A stretch of DNA of 64,000 nucleotides from a virus: positions 1 to 64,000 of the IMG/VR virus record IMGVR_UViG_3300017605_000212; one strand, 5' to 3'. Shown piece after piece: positions 28,050 through 37,619 of this stretch (positions are counted from its first letter, which is position 1; each line of letters begins with the position of its first letter). The position numbers and the translations under genes are program-made. Under the pieces are notes generated by a model, which made no database searches, had not been told where the DNA came from, and saw only the letters and a program-made list of their open reading frames with translations.

Positions 28050-30698
28050 ATGATAAGCGGACGCGCCAACTGGGCAGGTCGATACCGACCTCAGCGTTCC
28101 ACGCAGGCACCCGCGCCTGCGGGGACAGGCGGGTCTATGCCTCCTCCGGTCGTCAACCAAGGCGGCAGCGTCGGCGGCATTAACTGGTCGCGGACCGGTT
28201 ATGGTGCGCCTCCGATGAGCGGCGGTCGCCGTGGCGGCGGCTTCGGTTTGCCGGTGAACAATCAGGCGATCCCTGACCAGACAAGCCCAATGAGCGCGTC
28301 GGCTCCCCCGTCAGCGGCCCCGGCGTTCAGCAAAGGTGGCCCTGTTCGCAGGATGGCCCGTAACTACGCCAACGGCGGGTTTGTTGACCCGCGCCAGCGG
28401 CGCTCCACGGCCATTGACGAGGGCCCGGAGAATATGGGTGACTGGTTCCGTGCCCAGATGGGGAACGTGAGCAGGTCGCCTATTGGGCAGTTGGCGGGCA
28501 AATATCTTGACCCTGACACCTATCGCACTCCGACCCCGGCCCCGCAGGGTTCGCTGGAGGCCGACGCTGGTATCAATGACATTGCGGCGTTGGGGAAGAC
28601 CGACGAAGTAACAAAGGCAGCGCATTGGTTGCCTAATGAGCGCAGAGGCCCGCCCGCAGATGACGGCTCGGGGTCGCTTCTGCAACAGACCGACGACGGC
28701 AGGGAGCAGTTCAACGGTATGGATTACGCGAACAACTCAACCCCCGAGGACGATAGCCGTCTGCAAGGGTTCATGGAGCAGGTCAACGACCTGTTCAACC
28801 GTACGTACGAGCAGTTTGGGGTCGCCCGTGGCGGCAACCTAGATGAGCAGGGCGTTCCGCAGGCTATGCCCGACGAGCCCGAGGCCGAGGACAACTCACA
28901 AGAGGAAGCCGCCGAGTTCGCTGACGGCGGACCCGTGGAAGACCCAAATGGTAACCCAGCGGAGGAAACTTTCTCAGGAAAGATCAGGCGCGGGTTCAAA
29001 GAGGCCGACGAGAGCCTCGGCAAGGGAGCCGACCAACTGGGCGAGCATATCAAGCGCGTCCTGCCGAAGACCAAGAATTACGCCGAGGGCGGCTACGTCG
29101 ACGACGAGGAACTGCCAGAGGAAACGGGCGCGGTGCCTGAGGACGGCGATGTTACCGGCTCGGTAACAGAGGACTTGTCGGCCCGCAGCAAACAGGCTCC
29201 CGACGACAGCGAGGACACCGTTCTCGATGTTGCTGGACGCGGCCTGAAAAGGGCGGGCTCGTGGCTTGCTGATAAGGCGATCCCCGAGGAGGGTTACGAT
29301 TACATGGGCGGCGTACCCCCGGCGTACCAGACGCAGCCTGCGGCTCGCCCCGGTCAGGTGCCAAAACCCGCTGATCCCAATGCGGGAACATTTAAGATGC
29401 TCGCAGGCGTAGACGCGATGGACCCGCAGGAGTACGAGAAATACGCCGACTTCTACGGCCAGCAGCTTGACCCGCAAGGCCTCATGAGTGACACCGACCG
29501 CAAGGACTTGGTGCTGAGCGAAATCTACAAGAAGAACCCCGACGATGCGAAGCGGGTTCTCCAGCTTTACCGTGGGCGTTTTCTGGGCTACCAGATGGAC
29601 GCGCTTGCTGCCTTTCAAGGCACGCAAGAGAAACCCGCTGACTACGGGCGGGCGGTTGACGACCTCAACAGCATGTTCCCGCACCTGCCGGGTGCCCCCG
29701 CCGTCAAGTTCGTGGCCGGGGCCAACGGCGTAAGTGCAATGGTGATGACCAAGGACGGCATCGAGAACCTGCAACTGACGTACCCGCAGGCGTACAACCT
29801 CGCCAAGCTGAGCCAGTTCGATAACGCCTACCATAAGGGCCTCCCGGCTATTATTGCTGAGGCTATGAAGGGCCAAGGCGACAGCGGCGGGCTCAACAAG
29901 AACTTCCAGCAGTCCGATCAGGGACCGCCACAGGCGTCCGCTGATGAGGCCGCGCAGCAGCAGGCGGCTCAGGCCGCGCAAAAAGCTGATGCGGACGTGA
30001 ACGCCGATACGAAACAACGCCTGCGTCAGGTGGGCGAGGACGCCAAAGTGCGGCGCGAGCAGGCTGAGTTCTACCATGCAGAGGGCCAGAAACTGTTTCC
30101 GTTCGATGAGGCCAAGGCCCAAGATTACGCTGCCGCCCGTATGCGGCAGGCGCAGTTGCAGGAGGGCGTTGAAAGCCGCGAGGGTATTAAGGCTGAAGGC
30201 GGCGTGAACCGGGCTCAGGTTACCGGCCAGAGCCGAGAGCGCGTCGCCGCTACGCGGGCCCAAACCGAGGATAAGAAGATCGCTGCCGCGATGGAGCGGC
30301 TTACGACCGCCGAAGCTGGCAAAATGTCCCGCTTGGTGGAGCAGCACCTTGGCAGGATGGAGGAAGGCCAGCAGAAGCGCGAAGGTGCGGCTGTTGTCGC
30401 TGCCCTCAAAAACCCGGCCAACATCGACGGTGAGGGCGTGAACCAGATGCTCAAGAGCATCGGCATTGACCCGACGAAATTGTATTCGGTCGCGACCGGA
30501 AAGGCCCCGACCGACCAAGTACCCAAGGCTGCTGGCGAAGTCCAACAGCGCGAGGCCGTTCAACCCGGAACAGAGGGGACAAGCCGACAGCCCCTCCCGC
30601 CGAAGCCCGGGTTTGAGGTCGTCAGAAATAAGCGGACTGGTGAGTACAAATACCGCCCGGTCCAGCAGGAGGCTGCTCCAGACGATGTAGCAGAGTAA
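28050..30698 (+). CDS. Large virion (ejection-type) protein with four AxGG motifs
   Basis: 882 residues, disordered N-terminus with FSKGGPVRR, YANGGFVDP, FADGGPVED and YAEGGYVDD, all variants of one motif, in the first 360 residues. Residues about 365-375 are VTGSVTEDLSARSK, encoded at and beside a palindrome copy. The middle (about 440-600) is globular. The C-terminal 280 residues form a long Gln/Ala/Lys-rich coiled coil (REQAEFYHAEGQKLF, RERVAATRAQTEDKK). Probably packaged inside the head and ejected. Confidence 0.65.
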   Translation: MISGRANWAGRYRPQRSTQAPAPAGTGGSMPPPVVNQGGSVGGINWSRTGYGAPPMSGGRRGGGFGLPVNNQAIPDQTSPMSASAPPSAAPAFSKGGPVRRMARNYANGGFVDPRQRRSTAIDEGPENMGDWFRAQMGNVSRSPIGQLAGKYLDPDTYRTPTPAPQGSLEADAGINDIAALGKTDEVTKAAHWLPNERRGPPADDGSGSLLQQTDDGREQFNGMDYANNSTPEDDSRLQGFMEQVNDLFNRTYEQFGVARGGNLDEQGVPQAMPDEPEAEDNSQEEAAEFADGGPVEDPNGNPAEETFSGKIRRGFKEADESLGKGADQLGEHIKRVLPKTKNYAEGGYVDDEELPEETGAVPEDGDVTGSVTEDLSARSKQAPDDSEDTVLDVAGRGLKRAGSWLADKAIPEEGYDYMGGVPPAYQTQPAARPGQVPKPADPNAGTFKMLAGVDAMDPQEYEKYADFYGQQLDPQGLMSDTDRKDLVLSEIYKKNPDDAKRVLQLYRGRFLGYQMDALAAFQGTQEKPADYGRAVDDLNSMFPHLPGAPAVKFVAGANGVSAMVMTKDGIENLQLTYPQAYNLAKLSQFDNAYHKGLPAIIAEAMKGQGDSGGLNKNFQQSDQGPPQASADEAAQQQAAQAAQKADADVNADTKQRLRQVGEDAKVRREQAEFYHAEGQKLFPFDEAKAQDYAAARMRQAQLQEGVESREGIKAEGGVNRAQVTGQSRERVAATRAQTEDKKIAAAMERLTTAEAGKMSRLVEQHLGRMEEGQQKREGAAVVAALKNPANIDGEGVNQMLKSIGIDPTKLYSVATGKAPTDQVPKAAGEVQQREAVQPGTEGTSRQPLPPKPGFEVVRNKRTGEYKYRPVQQEAAPDDVAE
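29151..29167. repeat. Dispersed palindrome copy 5
   Basis: GTTACCGGCTCGGTAAC, read as VTGSVT. The 20 nt downstream (encoding EDLSAR) are nearly the same as those after copy 6. Confidence 0.95.
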
Positions 30699-30703
30699 GT
30701 GCC

Positions 30704-33700
30704 GTGTCGAACAAGGCATACGACGCAGAGTTCAGGAAGGCGTTCGCCTCAGCATTGGCGGATAACGGGGAACTGCAATCTTTTGCCGAAGGAGGCCCAG
30801 TCGAAGACGAGTGGGAAGTAGTAGATGACAGCACAACCACCCTGTCCGCCAAATCAAAAGCCCCCGCAGCGGACGACGACGAGTGGGAACCCGTTACGCC
30901 TAGTCGCGCACAATCGCGGCCTGCTGCGTCCGATGCCGACGAGTGGGAACCCGTTGCGCCTCGTGGCCAGCAACCACCTCAGCGAGTACGAACTCCTGAT
31001 GATGCGCGTCAACCGGGCGCTCGGCCTGCTCCCGAAGGAGAATTAGCGACTATTGGACGGGAGGGCGCTCATGGCGCAGGTGGTATCGCGGGCGCTCTCA
31101 TGGGTGGCGCTGGTGCAGCGGCATTGGTACCGGGTGCAGGTTGGCCTGTCGCTGCTGCTCTTGCTATTGGTGGTGCTGTCGCTGGCGGTGCAGTAGGCGC
31201 TGGCGCACAGAAGCTGGTCGAACGGGCTCTCGGAGTTAACGACGACGAGCAGCGGCAGGTAAACGCCGAAGCCAACCCCATTTCAGCCGAAATCGGCAAG
31301 ATCGCGCCGCAGCTTGCGACCGGGGCCGTGGGCGCTGGTGCTCAACTGGCCAAGCGCGGCATCAACGCCGCTGCGATGGGTGGCCTGACGGCGGTCGAGC
31401 AGGCCTACGAAGGTGAGTTCAACCCCAAGGATATTGCTCTAGCCGCAGCAACCGGCTTCGTGCTGCCTGATGTTAACAGGCTGGGGAGGGTTTTCACGCG
31501 GCCCGGTGAGAAGCTGGGAGCCGCCGCTGCCGCCAAAATTAACTCTCGTGTCAAGGAGGTCGATAGCGGTCTTGATCCCACGTCGGATCAGGGCGAGGAG
31601 ACGCCTACGCCGCCGCCCGCCGTCAAATCTAAGGGCGTGGCCGCGAGTGAAGGGCCCCCGCCCGACATTGCGTTGGAAGGTAACACGGTCAACCCGCGTA
31701 ACCGCGAGCCCGCCAACGAGAAGTACCTCAAAAAGGTCGGCAAGAAGGCCGAAACTATCGGGGACATTTGGGAGGAGGACGGGCTTTCGCAGAGCCAGCG
31801 TACCACCTTGGCACTCAGCCTCCAGAAGACCTCTGGGCGCGAGGATTTCCATATTCTCAATCAGAAAGAGGAGCCGCTTCCACTTCAGAACCAGACGAAC
31901 AAGGTCGCGCTCCAAGAGCCGCCCGGTCCGGCAGACGCCGTACAAGCTGAGGCCTCGGTTGCAGAACCTGCCCCCCGGGGCCCGGAGCCGGAACCGCCTC
32001 GGGCTACCGCTGAGCAGATCGCCGCGCATAACGCGGAGATACAGGCCAACATTGATCGCGCCCAAGAAATGCAGCGGCGGGATACCCCCGGCACGCAGCC
32101 GCCTGTGGAGACTGGGCTGGCTACGCCGTGGCAGCGCGAGTTGGTCAAGTGGGGATACCCGCCCGACATGGCCGCGCAGGTGAAGAACCCGGCTATCGCC
32201 AAAAAGATAATCGACGACTACAAGGCCAAGAACCAAGGCAAGCCGCCTGAGCCTGCCGAGGAAATGCGCCAGCCCATAGAGGACTTCGGGGACCGGGCAG
32301 TAGAGCATCTGGAGAAGGAGCCTGTTACCGAGCCGGTAACAGAGGACCTGTCGGCTCGCGCCAAGCGGGTCGAGGACCAACTTGCCGCTGCCAAAGCCAA
32401 GCAGGCTGAACTGGAAGCCACAACGAAAACTGAGAGTACTTCAGGGGTGCAGTCTTCGGAAGCACCTGAGCAACGGGCGCGTCGGTCGAAGAAAGCCGAC
32501 ATGACCCCGGGCAATATCGACATTGAGGGTGACATTCCTGCCCAGATCAAGGAGCATCTGGCAGACCCGAAATGGGGTAAAGGGGTGACCGGACGCCGCC
32601 CGCTGATGGAGCGCGTTGCCAACCATCCCGATCTGTCCGATGACACCAAAGGACACTTCTTCAATAACGTGCATCGGCTCTCGCCCAAGGCGATTGCCGA
32701 CCTCAATAACACCTATCGACAGGCGGACCTGCGGCCCACCACTGAGAGCGGCAAAGTGGCCAAGTCCGCTGAGGATGCCGCCCGCAAGTCGGAGGCTGGC
32801 AGGCGGGTGCAGCAGGCCTACGATATAGCGATGCGGGAGAGCGAGGCTCTCACGACCTCGCCTACGACGCTGGCCGACCGCCACCTCCAGACCCAGATTG
32901 CCAAGAAAGCGGTAGACAGCGTTCGCGAGCATCTTGCCACGTACAAGCCCGCCGAGAAGGATGCGGCCTACGTCTACATGCGGAAGGCGCAGGCCTTATT
33001 GGCGGGCAAGATTGACCACGGCACGTTCTGGCACGAGACGCAGGCCAACAAGTACCTGTCTCCGAAGGACGTGCGCGAGACTGACCGTATCGCGAGCGAT
33101 ACCCTTGAAACGCAGTCGCGCCCCGAGGCTGGCGAGTTGGCTGATCTGGGCCACGGTGCAACGGACATTACTGGCAGAGCGGCTGAGCATGACTTCGGCA
33201 GCGACAACGAGTATGGCCGGTCGGAACTGCTGACCCCCAAGGACTTGGAGGTCAAGGATACCAACAAGGAAATCGACTTGCTGCACTTGGACAGCACCGA
33301 GGGTGGGCGCGAAATGGCGCAGCAGATGCAGCAGATCATCCACAATCTCGTCAACGAGAAGCCGCCGCAGCCCGGTACCAAGAAGCGCACCAAGTACACG
33401 GAGGAAGCCGAGAAGCTGGTGAAGGACAAAGTTACCGAGCCGGTAACAGACTATGAGACGAAGCGCGTCACGACGAAAGAGGGCAAGAAGGCCCCCATGA
33501 CCGTGAGCAAAGCCTACGACAAGGGTCGCCACATTGAAGTGACCCCCGAAATCGAGGCCAAGTATGGCAACCACTTGGAGGAGGGGGTCGACCCCAAGGC
33601 TGTGGCTGACGTGCGCGAAGCCGACATGAGCGAGGCGGCTCGCAAGGGCGTCTCCGACGCCACTGACAAGGTGGAGAAGCCGCCGCGCAAACGGAAGAAG

Positions 33701-36574
33701 GTCAAGCCGGGTCAGGTGGACACTGAGACGACCCCCGTTCCGTTCGAGAACCTGCCTGCCAAGTTCCTCAAGGACGAGGCTGGCGGCGGTAAGGTCCTCA
33801 ACACGGTGTACCTTGACGCAACGTGGCGCACCAAAGTCAACAAGGCCATGAAGTGGGCCAACGATATTATCGGGCATTGGACCACCGAGCCCGAGATTAA
33901 AGCCGACGCCATTCTCGCCGGGATGCAGTCGTCCACCCACCGGGTGGAAAGCTGGCTCGCGCACGAGTTGGACGCTCGCTTCTATCGCTTCCTCAAACAC
34001 TCTACGCATGAAGATCAACTGAACTACCTTCACACCATCGAGCAGTCGAAAGCGTGGGACAAGGATGGCAACTTCAATGAGACGATGTTCAAGACCGAGT
34101 TGAAAGACGCCGGTCTGTCCGAGAAGCAGTCAGAGTGGATGGCCGACGAGGCTAAGTTCCACAAGCAATTCATGGACCTGATCTGGCAGCACGAGCGGCT
34201 GCTTGGCTCCGAGGCGGACTACGTAGAGAACTACGTGTCGCACATCTTCAAGAAGGAGAAGGAAGCCCGCGAGTACATGCAGAAGTTCATGGACGAGCAG
34301 ATCAAAAAGCACGGCGAGGACTGGTTCACCAAGGGTCGGTCGTTCGACCTATTGAAGCAGGCTATCGACGCTGGGTTCGAGTTGAAGTACAAGAACCCTA
34401 TCGACATTATTAACGCTCGCGCCCGGGCGTCTCTCAAATATCAGCACATCCTATACTCGCTCCGCGAGTTGCAGGACATGGGCGTGGCCACCCGTGTCCA
34501 AGACGCGACCAAGTCCCAGAAGATGACGTGGAAGTCTGAACTGCTTGCTGCTGACGGGAAGCGGTGGCTCATCGCCCCCGAAGTGTCGAACCTTGTTAAG
34601 AACGCCATTACCTCGGTTGGTCTGCGGGACCGCAACGACGTTATCGGCAGCGTCTATCGTGGCTGGATGGATGTTAAGAACACGCTCGTCCCGATCAAGT
34701 TGGGCCTGTCGGGCTTCCACTGGGTCCACGTTGTGCTGAACGTGAACCTCGCAGCCAACGTCGCGCGGGAGTTCACTCGGGCCGCTAACCTGACGAAGGG
34801 TGGCCTTAACATGGCCGAGGCTGCGGAGCGGGCCAAGACGGACGTGAGTTACCTCAACGCTAAGCCGGGTGACGCCTCGTGGTGGGAGAAGACTAAGGCG
34901 CTGGGGACCGGACTTGGGCGAGCGACTAAGTTGAGCGCGGGCGACACGTTGTTCTCGCTGCCGTTCGATAAGTTCGGATACCAAGGCAAGACCGCGCGTA
35001 ATGCGTGGGACACCGCCGACGATAACCTGTCGCCCCTACAGCGGTTCTCGAATAACCTTATTCAGGAGAGCGGCGGCATCCCGCACCGTAACCCGCAAGA
35101 GTTGATGCGCGACCGCAAGTTGATGGATGAACTGTTGGAGGAGGGGAAGTACATTCGCGCCGTACCCGCTGCTATTCAGCAGGGCGTCAAGGTTTCAAGC
35201 GCGTTCATGTTCGAGCATCAAATCCCCAACCTCAAGACTGCCTCGTTCTTGCGGGACGCGCAGGCGCTGTTCGAGCGTCGCCCTGATCTACTCAACAACC
35301 CGGTGCAGCGTAAGGTCGCGCTAAGGGCGATCATGCAGTCGGTGGACAATCGCTACGGCGAAATGTTCTACAACTCGCTGTTCATGAACAAGGTCCTGAA
35401 AGAGAGTTCTATCGGCGCGTTCTTGTCGCTGGGCTGGAACCTCGGTCAGGTCCGTGAGTTCGGCGGCGCTGCGGCCAACCTTATCACCGGTAAGGGACGC
35501 CTTGCAGCGGCGCAGGACAAGTATAAGAACGCGACTGCCCGCGAAGACGTAGACAAGTACACCGCCGCTGAGAAGGGGCTGGGTATCTCACAGCGTACAC
35601 GGTACGAGGCGACTAACAAGGGCGCGTACACGGCGGCTTATGCCGCTATCTCGATGGCATCAGCAGCGGCACTATCTTACGCGCTGAGCGGCGTCTTCCC
35701 GTCAGACTGGAAGGACTGGTTCTTCCCCCGGGTCGGCGGCGTCGATCCCGAAGGACAGCCGCGCCGTGTCACCACACCGTTCAACACTCGCGAGCCGATC
35801 ATGCTCAAGGCGCACATGGACAGCGAGGGCGTTGTCGGCGGCATGGGCGCGTTCCTGTGGAACAAGATGATCCTGAGCCCGCTAGTGGACGCTGTGAAGA
35901 ACCGCGACTACTTCGGTAACGAACTGTTCGACACCAACGCGCCGTGGTACAAGGCGGCGTTCCAACTGGTGGACAGCTTCTTGGGCGAGAACCTAATGCC
36001 GATCACCGGCAGCGGCTATCAGCGCGGTACCGCGCAGGGCGGCTCGCCTCTCAAGACGGCGCTGACCTCGGTTGTGGGCCTCGGGCCAGCCCCGGCGTAC
36101 GTGAACCGGTCACCGCTGCAACGGCGTCTCACGCAGTTGTATAACGAACACGTTGTCCCGCACTCGCGCCCATATGAGGATCGAGGGCCAATGCACGCCG
36201 TCTACAACTGGGCGGTAGGCGAGGAGGCCACCAAGAACCAGAAGATCAGGAAGGCGATGCAGGACTACAATCAGGCGTTCCAGTCCAACGATACTGCTGC
36301 CATGAAGCAGGCGCAGAAGGACATGATCCGCGCTGGCATGTCGCCGGATACGGCACTGCATATGCGCCCCGGTGACGCCGACAAGCGCAAGTTCGCCCGC
36401 CTCGACGTGAAGGACCAGCTTGCCCTATCCAAGGATATGGACGACGCCGACTTCAAAAAGTACGTCCTCCAGAACCCCAAGGTCCACGGGAAGAACCGGG
36501 TCGAACTGCTCCGTTTACGAAAAAGTAGCAAACCGGGCGTAGCGTTACCGACCGGTAACACCGACGAGGAATAG
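30704..36574 (+). CDS. Giant internal virion protein (ejection protein)
   Basis: 1956 residues from GTG 30704. The N-terminus has FAEGGPVEDEWE and repeated DEWEPV. Residues about 120-170 are Gly/Ala-rich and hydrophobic, able to insert in a membrane. Long disordered or coiled sections (about 280-650) carry VTEPVT at two palindrome copies and one VTEPVTEDLSAR shared with the previous gene. The C-terminal half is helical and mostly globular, with an Ala-rich hydrophobic helix near 1642-1668. I see no polymerase, lysozyme or protease motif. Size and position fit the largest podovirus ejection protein. Confidence 0.7.
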   Translation: MSNKAYDAEFRKAFASALADNGELQSFAEGGPVEDEWEVVDDSTTTLSAKSKAPAADDDEWEPVTPSRAQSRPAASDADEWEPVAPRGQQPPQRVRTPDDARQPGARPAPEGELATIGREGAHGAGGIAGALMGGAGAAALVPGAGWPVAAALAIGGAVAGGAVGAGAQKLVERALGVNDDEQRQVNAEANPISAEIGKIAPQLATGAVGAGAQLAKRGINAAAMGGLTAVEQAYEGEFNPKDIALAAATGFVLPDVNRLGRVFTRPGEKLGAAAAAKINSRVKEVDSGLDPTSDQGEETPTPPPAVKSKGVAASEGPPPDIALEGNTVNPRNREPANEKYLKKVGKKAETIGDIWEEDGLSQSQRTTLALSLQKTSGREDFHILNQKEEPLPLQNQTNKVALQEPPGPADAVQAEASVAEPAPRGPEPEPPRATAEQIAAHNAEIQANIDRAQEMQRRDTPGTQPPVETGLATPWQRELVKWGYPPDMAAQVKNPAIAKKIIDDYKAKNQGKPPEPAEEMRQPIEDFGDRAVEHLEKEPVTEPVTEDLSARAKRVEDQLAAAKAKQAELEATTKTESTSGVQSSEAPEQRARRSKKADMTPGNIDIEGDIPAQIKEHLADPKWGKGVTGRRPLMERVANHPDLSDDTKGHFFNNVHRLSPKAIADLNNTYRQADLRPTTESGKVAKSAEDAARKSEAGRRVQQAYDIAMRESEALTTSPTTLADRHLQTQIAKKAVDSVREHLATYKPAEKDAAYVYMRKAQALLAGKIDHGTFWHETQANKYLSPKDVRETDRIASDTLETQSRPEAGELADLGHGATDITGRAAEHDFGSDNEYGRSELLTPKDLEVKDTNKEIDLLHLDSTEGGREMAQQMQQIIHNLVNEKPPQPGTKKRTKYTEEAEKLVKDKVTEPVTDYETKRVTTKEGKKAPMTVSKAYDKGRHIEVTPEIEAKYGNHLEEGVDPKAVADVREADMSEAARKGVSDATDKVEKPPRKRKKVKPGQVDTETTPVPFENLPAKFLKDEAGGGKVLNTVYLDATWRTKVNKAMKWANDIIGHWTTEPEIKADAILAGMQSSTHRVESWLAHELDARFYRFLKHSTHEDQLNYLHTIEQSKAWDKDGNFNETMFKTELKDAGLSEKQSEWMADEAKFHKQFMDLIWQHERLLGSEADYVENYVSHIFKKEKEAREYMQKFMDEQIKKHGEDWFTKGRSFDLLKQAIDAGFELKYKNPIDIINARARASLKYQHILYSLRELQDMGVATRVQDATKSQKMTWKSELLAADGKRWLIAPEVSNLVKNAITSVGLRDRNDVIGSVYRGWMDVKNTLVPIKLGLSGFHWVHVVLNVNLAANVAREFTRAANLTKGGLNMAEAAERAKTDVSYLNAKPGDASWWEKTKALGTGLGRATKLSAGDTLFSLPFDKFGYQGKTARNAWDTADDNLSPLQRFSNNLIQESGGIPHRNPQELMRDRKLMDELLEEGKYIRAVPAAIQQGVKVSSAFMFEHQIPNLKTASFLRDAQALFERRPDLLNNPVQRKVALRAIMQSVDNRYGEMFYNSLFMNKVLKESSIGAFLSLGWNLGQVREFGGAAANLITGKGRLAAAQDKYKNATAREDVDKYTAAEKGLGISQRTRYEATNKGAYTAAYAAISMASAAALSYALSGVFPSDWKDWFFPRVGGVDPEGQPRRVTTPFNTREPIMLKAHMDSEGVVGGMGAFLWNKMILSPLVDAVKNRDYFGNELFDTNAPWYKAAFQLVDSFLGENLMPITGSGYQRGTAQGGSPLKTALTSVVGLGPAPAYVNRSPLQRRLTQLYNEHVVPHSRPYEDRGPMHAVYNWAVGEEATKNQKIRKAMQDYNQAFQSNDTAAMKQAQKDMIRAGMSPDTALHMRPGDADKRKFARLDVKDQLALSKDMDDADFKKYVLQNPKVHGKNRVELLRLRKSSKPGVALPTGNTDEE
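32324..32340. repeat. Dispersed palindrome copy 6
   Basis: GTTACCGAGCCGGTAAC in the giant virion gene, read as VTEPVT. Confidence 0.95.
33431..33447. repeat. Dispersed palindrome copy 7
   Basis: GTTACCGAGCCGGTAAC in the giant virion gene, read as VTEPVT. Confidence 0.95.
36544..36559. repeat. Dispersed palindrome copy 8 (short spacer)
   Basis: GTTACCGACCGGTAAC, spacer of 2 nt, at the 3' end of the giant virion gene, read in another frame as LPTGN. Confidence 0.95.
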
Positions 36575-36577
36575 GTC

Positions 36578-36883
36578 ATGCCATACCGCAAAGTGGGGCC
36601 TGACGACTACGTGTCCCCGTCAGGGAAGCACATAAACGGCAAGCAGAACAGGCTGTGGCACACCCTAGGGGGCCGCTGGCCGGGGGAAACAAGGTCGGAG
36701 GAACCCATGAGTAAGGTTGGAGCCAAGGCGTCGAGAGCCTCGTATGCGAAGGGTGGTCCGGTGCTGGGCCGTACTCGGGACTTCATTAAGGAACCCGACA
36801 ATTTCCGTGAGGACGGGCAGAAAAAGGATTATTCTTCAAAGGGTAAGGGCCCGGGCTCCCGCGAGAACAAGGTCATCAAGTAA
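36578..36883 (+). CDS. Small basic virion-operon protein with AxGG motif
   Basis: 101 residues, Lys/Gly/Arg-rich, with SYAKGGPVLGRTRDF near residues 55-69, the same motif as in the large virion proteins. It lies 3 nt after the giant gene. An internal start at ATG 36707 (MSKVGAKAS) would give the C-terminal half only. Last gene before the hairpin at 36910. Confidence 0.6.
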   Translation: MPYRKVGPDDYVSPSGKHINGKQNRLWHTLGGRWPGETRSEEPMSKVGAKASRASYAKGGPVLGRTRDFIKEPDNFREDGQKKDYSSKGKGPGSRENKVIK

Positions 36884-36909
36884 GCCTCAACCTTTCTCGG
36901 ATACAACTG

Positions 36910-36933
36910 CCCCCTCACCTAAGAGGGGGTTTT
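36910..36933 (+). terminator. Intrinsic terminator overlapping the next ribosome binding site
   Basis: CCCCCTC (36910-36916) pairs with GAGGGGG (36923-36929), loop ACCTAA, followed by TTTT. It ends the virion operon. The right arm is also the only good Shine-Dalgarno sequence for the GTG at 36937, so folding would hide it. Confidence 0.8.
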
Positions 36934-36936
36934 GTC

Positions 36937-37404
36937 GTGCGTACGCGGATCAAGGGTCACACTCGTGGTCTGAGCCGCAGGAAAGTCCGTGAGGCCCTCT
37001 GGTTCTTCGCGGACGAACTGGGTATCAAGAAAGCCACCATCAACCTCAGCTTCTCCTCTGACTTCCCCCGAGGCCCGGGGGCGGAAATGCTGCGCCTGTC
37101 CGCCGCTAAGCGGACGTTCAGTATCAAGTGTTCCACCAAGAACGGCCCCTACCGGACGCTGGAAGACCTCGCCCACGAAATGATCCACGTCAAGCAGTTC
37201 CTCAGCGGCACCCTGACCGAGAGGGGACATTGCACCGCGTGGCGGGGGCAGGTCTACCGAGGCTACGATGTGCGCGAGAACGAGAAATACTGGAACGCCC
37301 CTTGGGAAATAGATGCCTACGGGCGCAGCTATTGGCTCTACAAAAAGTGCCGGTTGCATTTGCTCCGGTGCGGGTATAGGCTACGCAAATGCTCAAAATC
37401 CTAG
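36937..37404 (+). CDS. SprT-like zinc metalloprotease-fold protein
   Basis: 155 residues from GTG 36937. Zincin motif HEMIHVKQ at residues 80-87 (H80, E81, H84), with HCTAW near 98-102 that may provide a further ligand, and an Arg/Cys-rich C-terminus. SprT-like proteins act on DNA-protein complexes in cells; a phage role could be processing of DNA-bound proteins. It is downstream of a terminator hairpin covering its ribosome binding site, so expression probably depends on read-through and unfolding. Confidence 0.75.
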   Translation: MRTRIKGHTRGLSRRKVREALWFFADELGIKKATINLSFSSDFPRGPGAEMLRLSAAKRTFSIKCSTKNGPYRTLEDLAHEMIHVKQFLSGTLTERGHCTAWRGQVYRGYDVRENEKYWNAPWEIDAYGRSYWLYKKCRLHLLRCGYRLRKCSKS

Positions 37405-37619
37405 CCGCTTTCGGCGCGATGGTCGCCCTCGACTTTGCATGGGCGAAGTACACCATCTATTGCGCCGACCGCAGGCCTGCCCATGCCGCTGCTATTGCCA
37501 GCATCATCTTCGGGCTCGGGGCTTACGTGACCCTCACTTACGTGGACGACCCTTGGATGCTGCTCCCGGCTACTGCTGGGGCCCTTGTTGGGACGTATCT
37601 GGCTGTGCGGCAGGCATAA
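37389..37619 (+). CDS. Small membrane protein
   Basis: 76 residues with three hydrophobic segments (about 5-20, 32-50, 55-72). It overlaps the SprT-like gene by 16 nt and, on the other strand, the end of the primase-helicase gene by 50 nt. Last gene of the forward block. Not recognised; might be a late membrane or superinfection factor. Confidence 0.55.
   Translation: MLKILAAFGAMVALDFAWAKYTIYCADRRPAHAAAIASIIFGLGAYVTLTYVDDPWMLLPATAGALVGTYLAVRQA

Noticed and set aside
28974-30719. 581-codon reverse frame opposite the 882-residue virion gene
   Set aside because: Opposite-strand shadow of a coiled-coil gene, Leu/Arg-rich, no ribosome binding site, in a forward operon.
30704-36574. Giant protein as an N4-type virion RNA polymerase
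   Set aside because: It is much shorter than the N4 enzyme, and none of the polymerase catalytic motifs could be seen.
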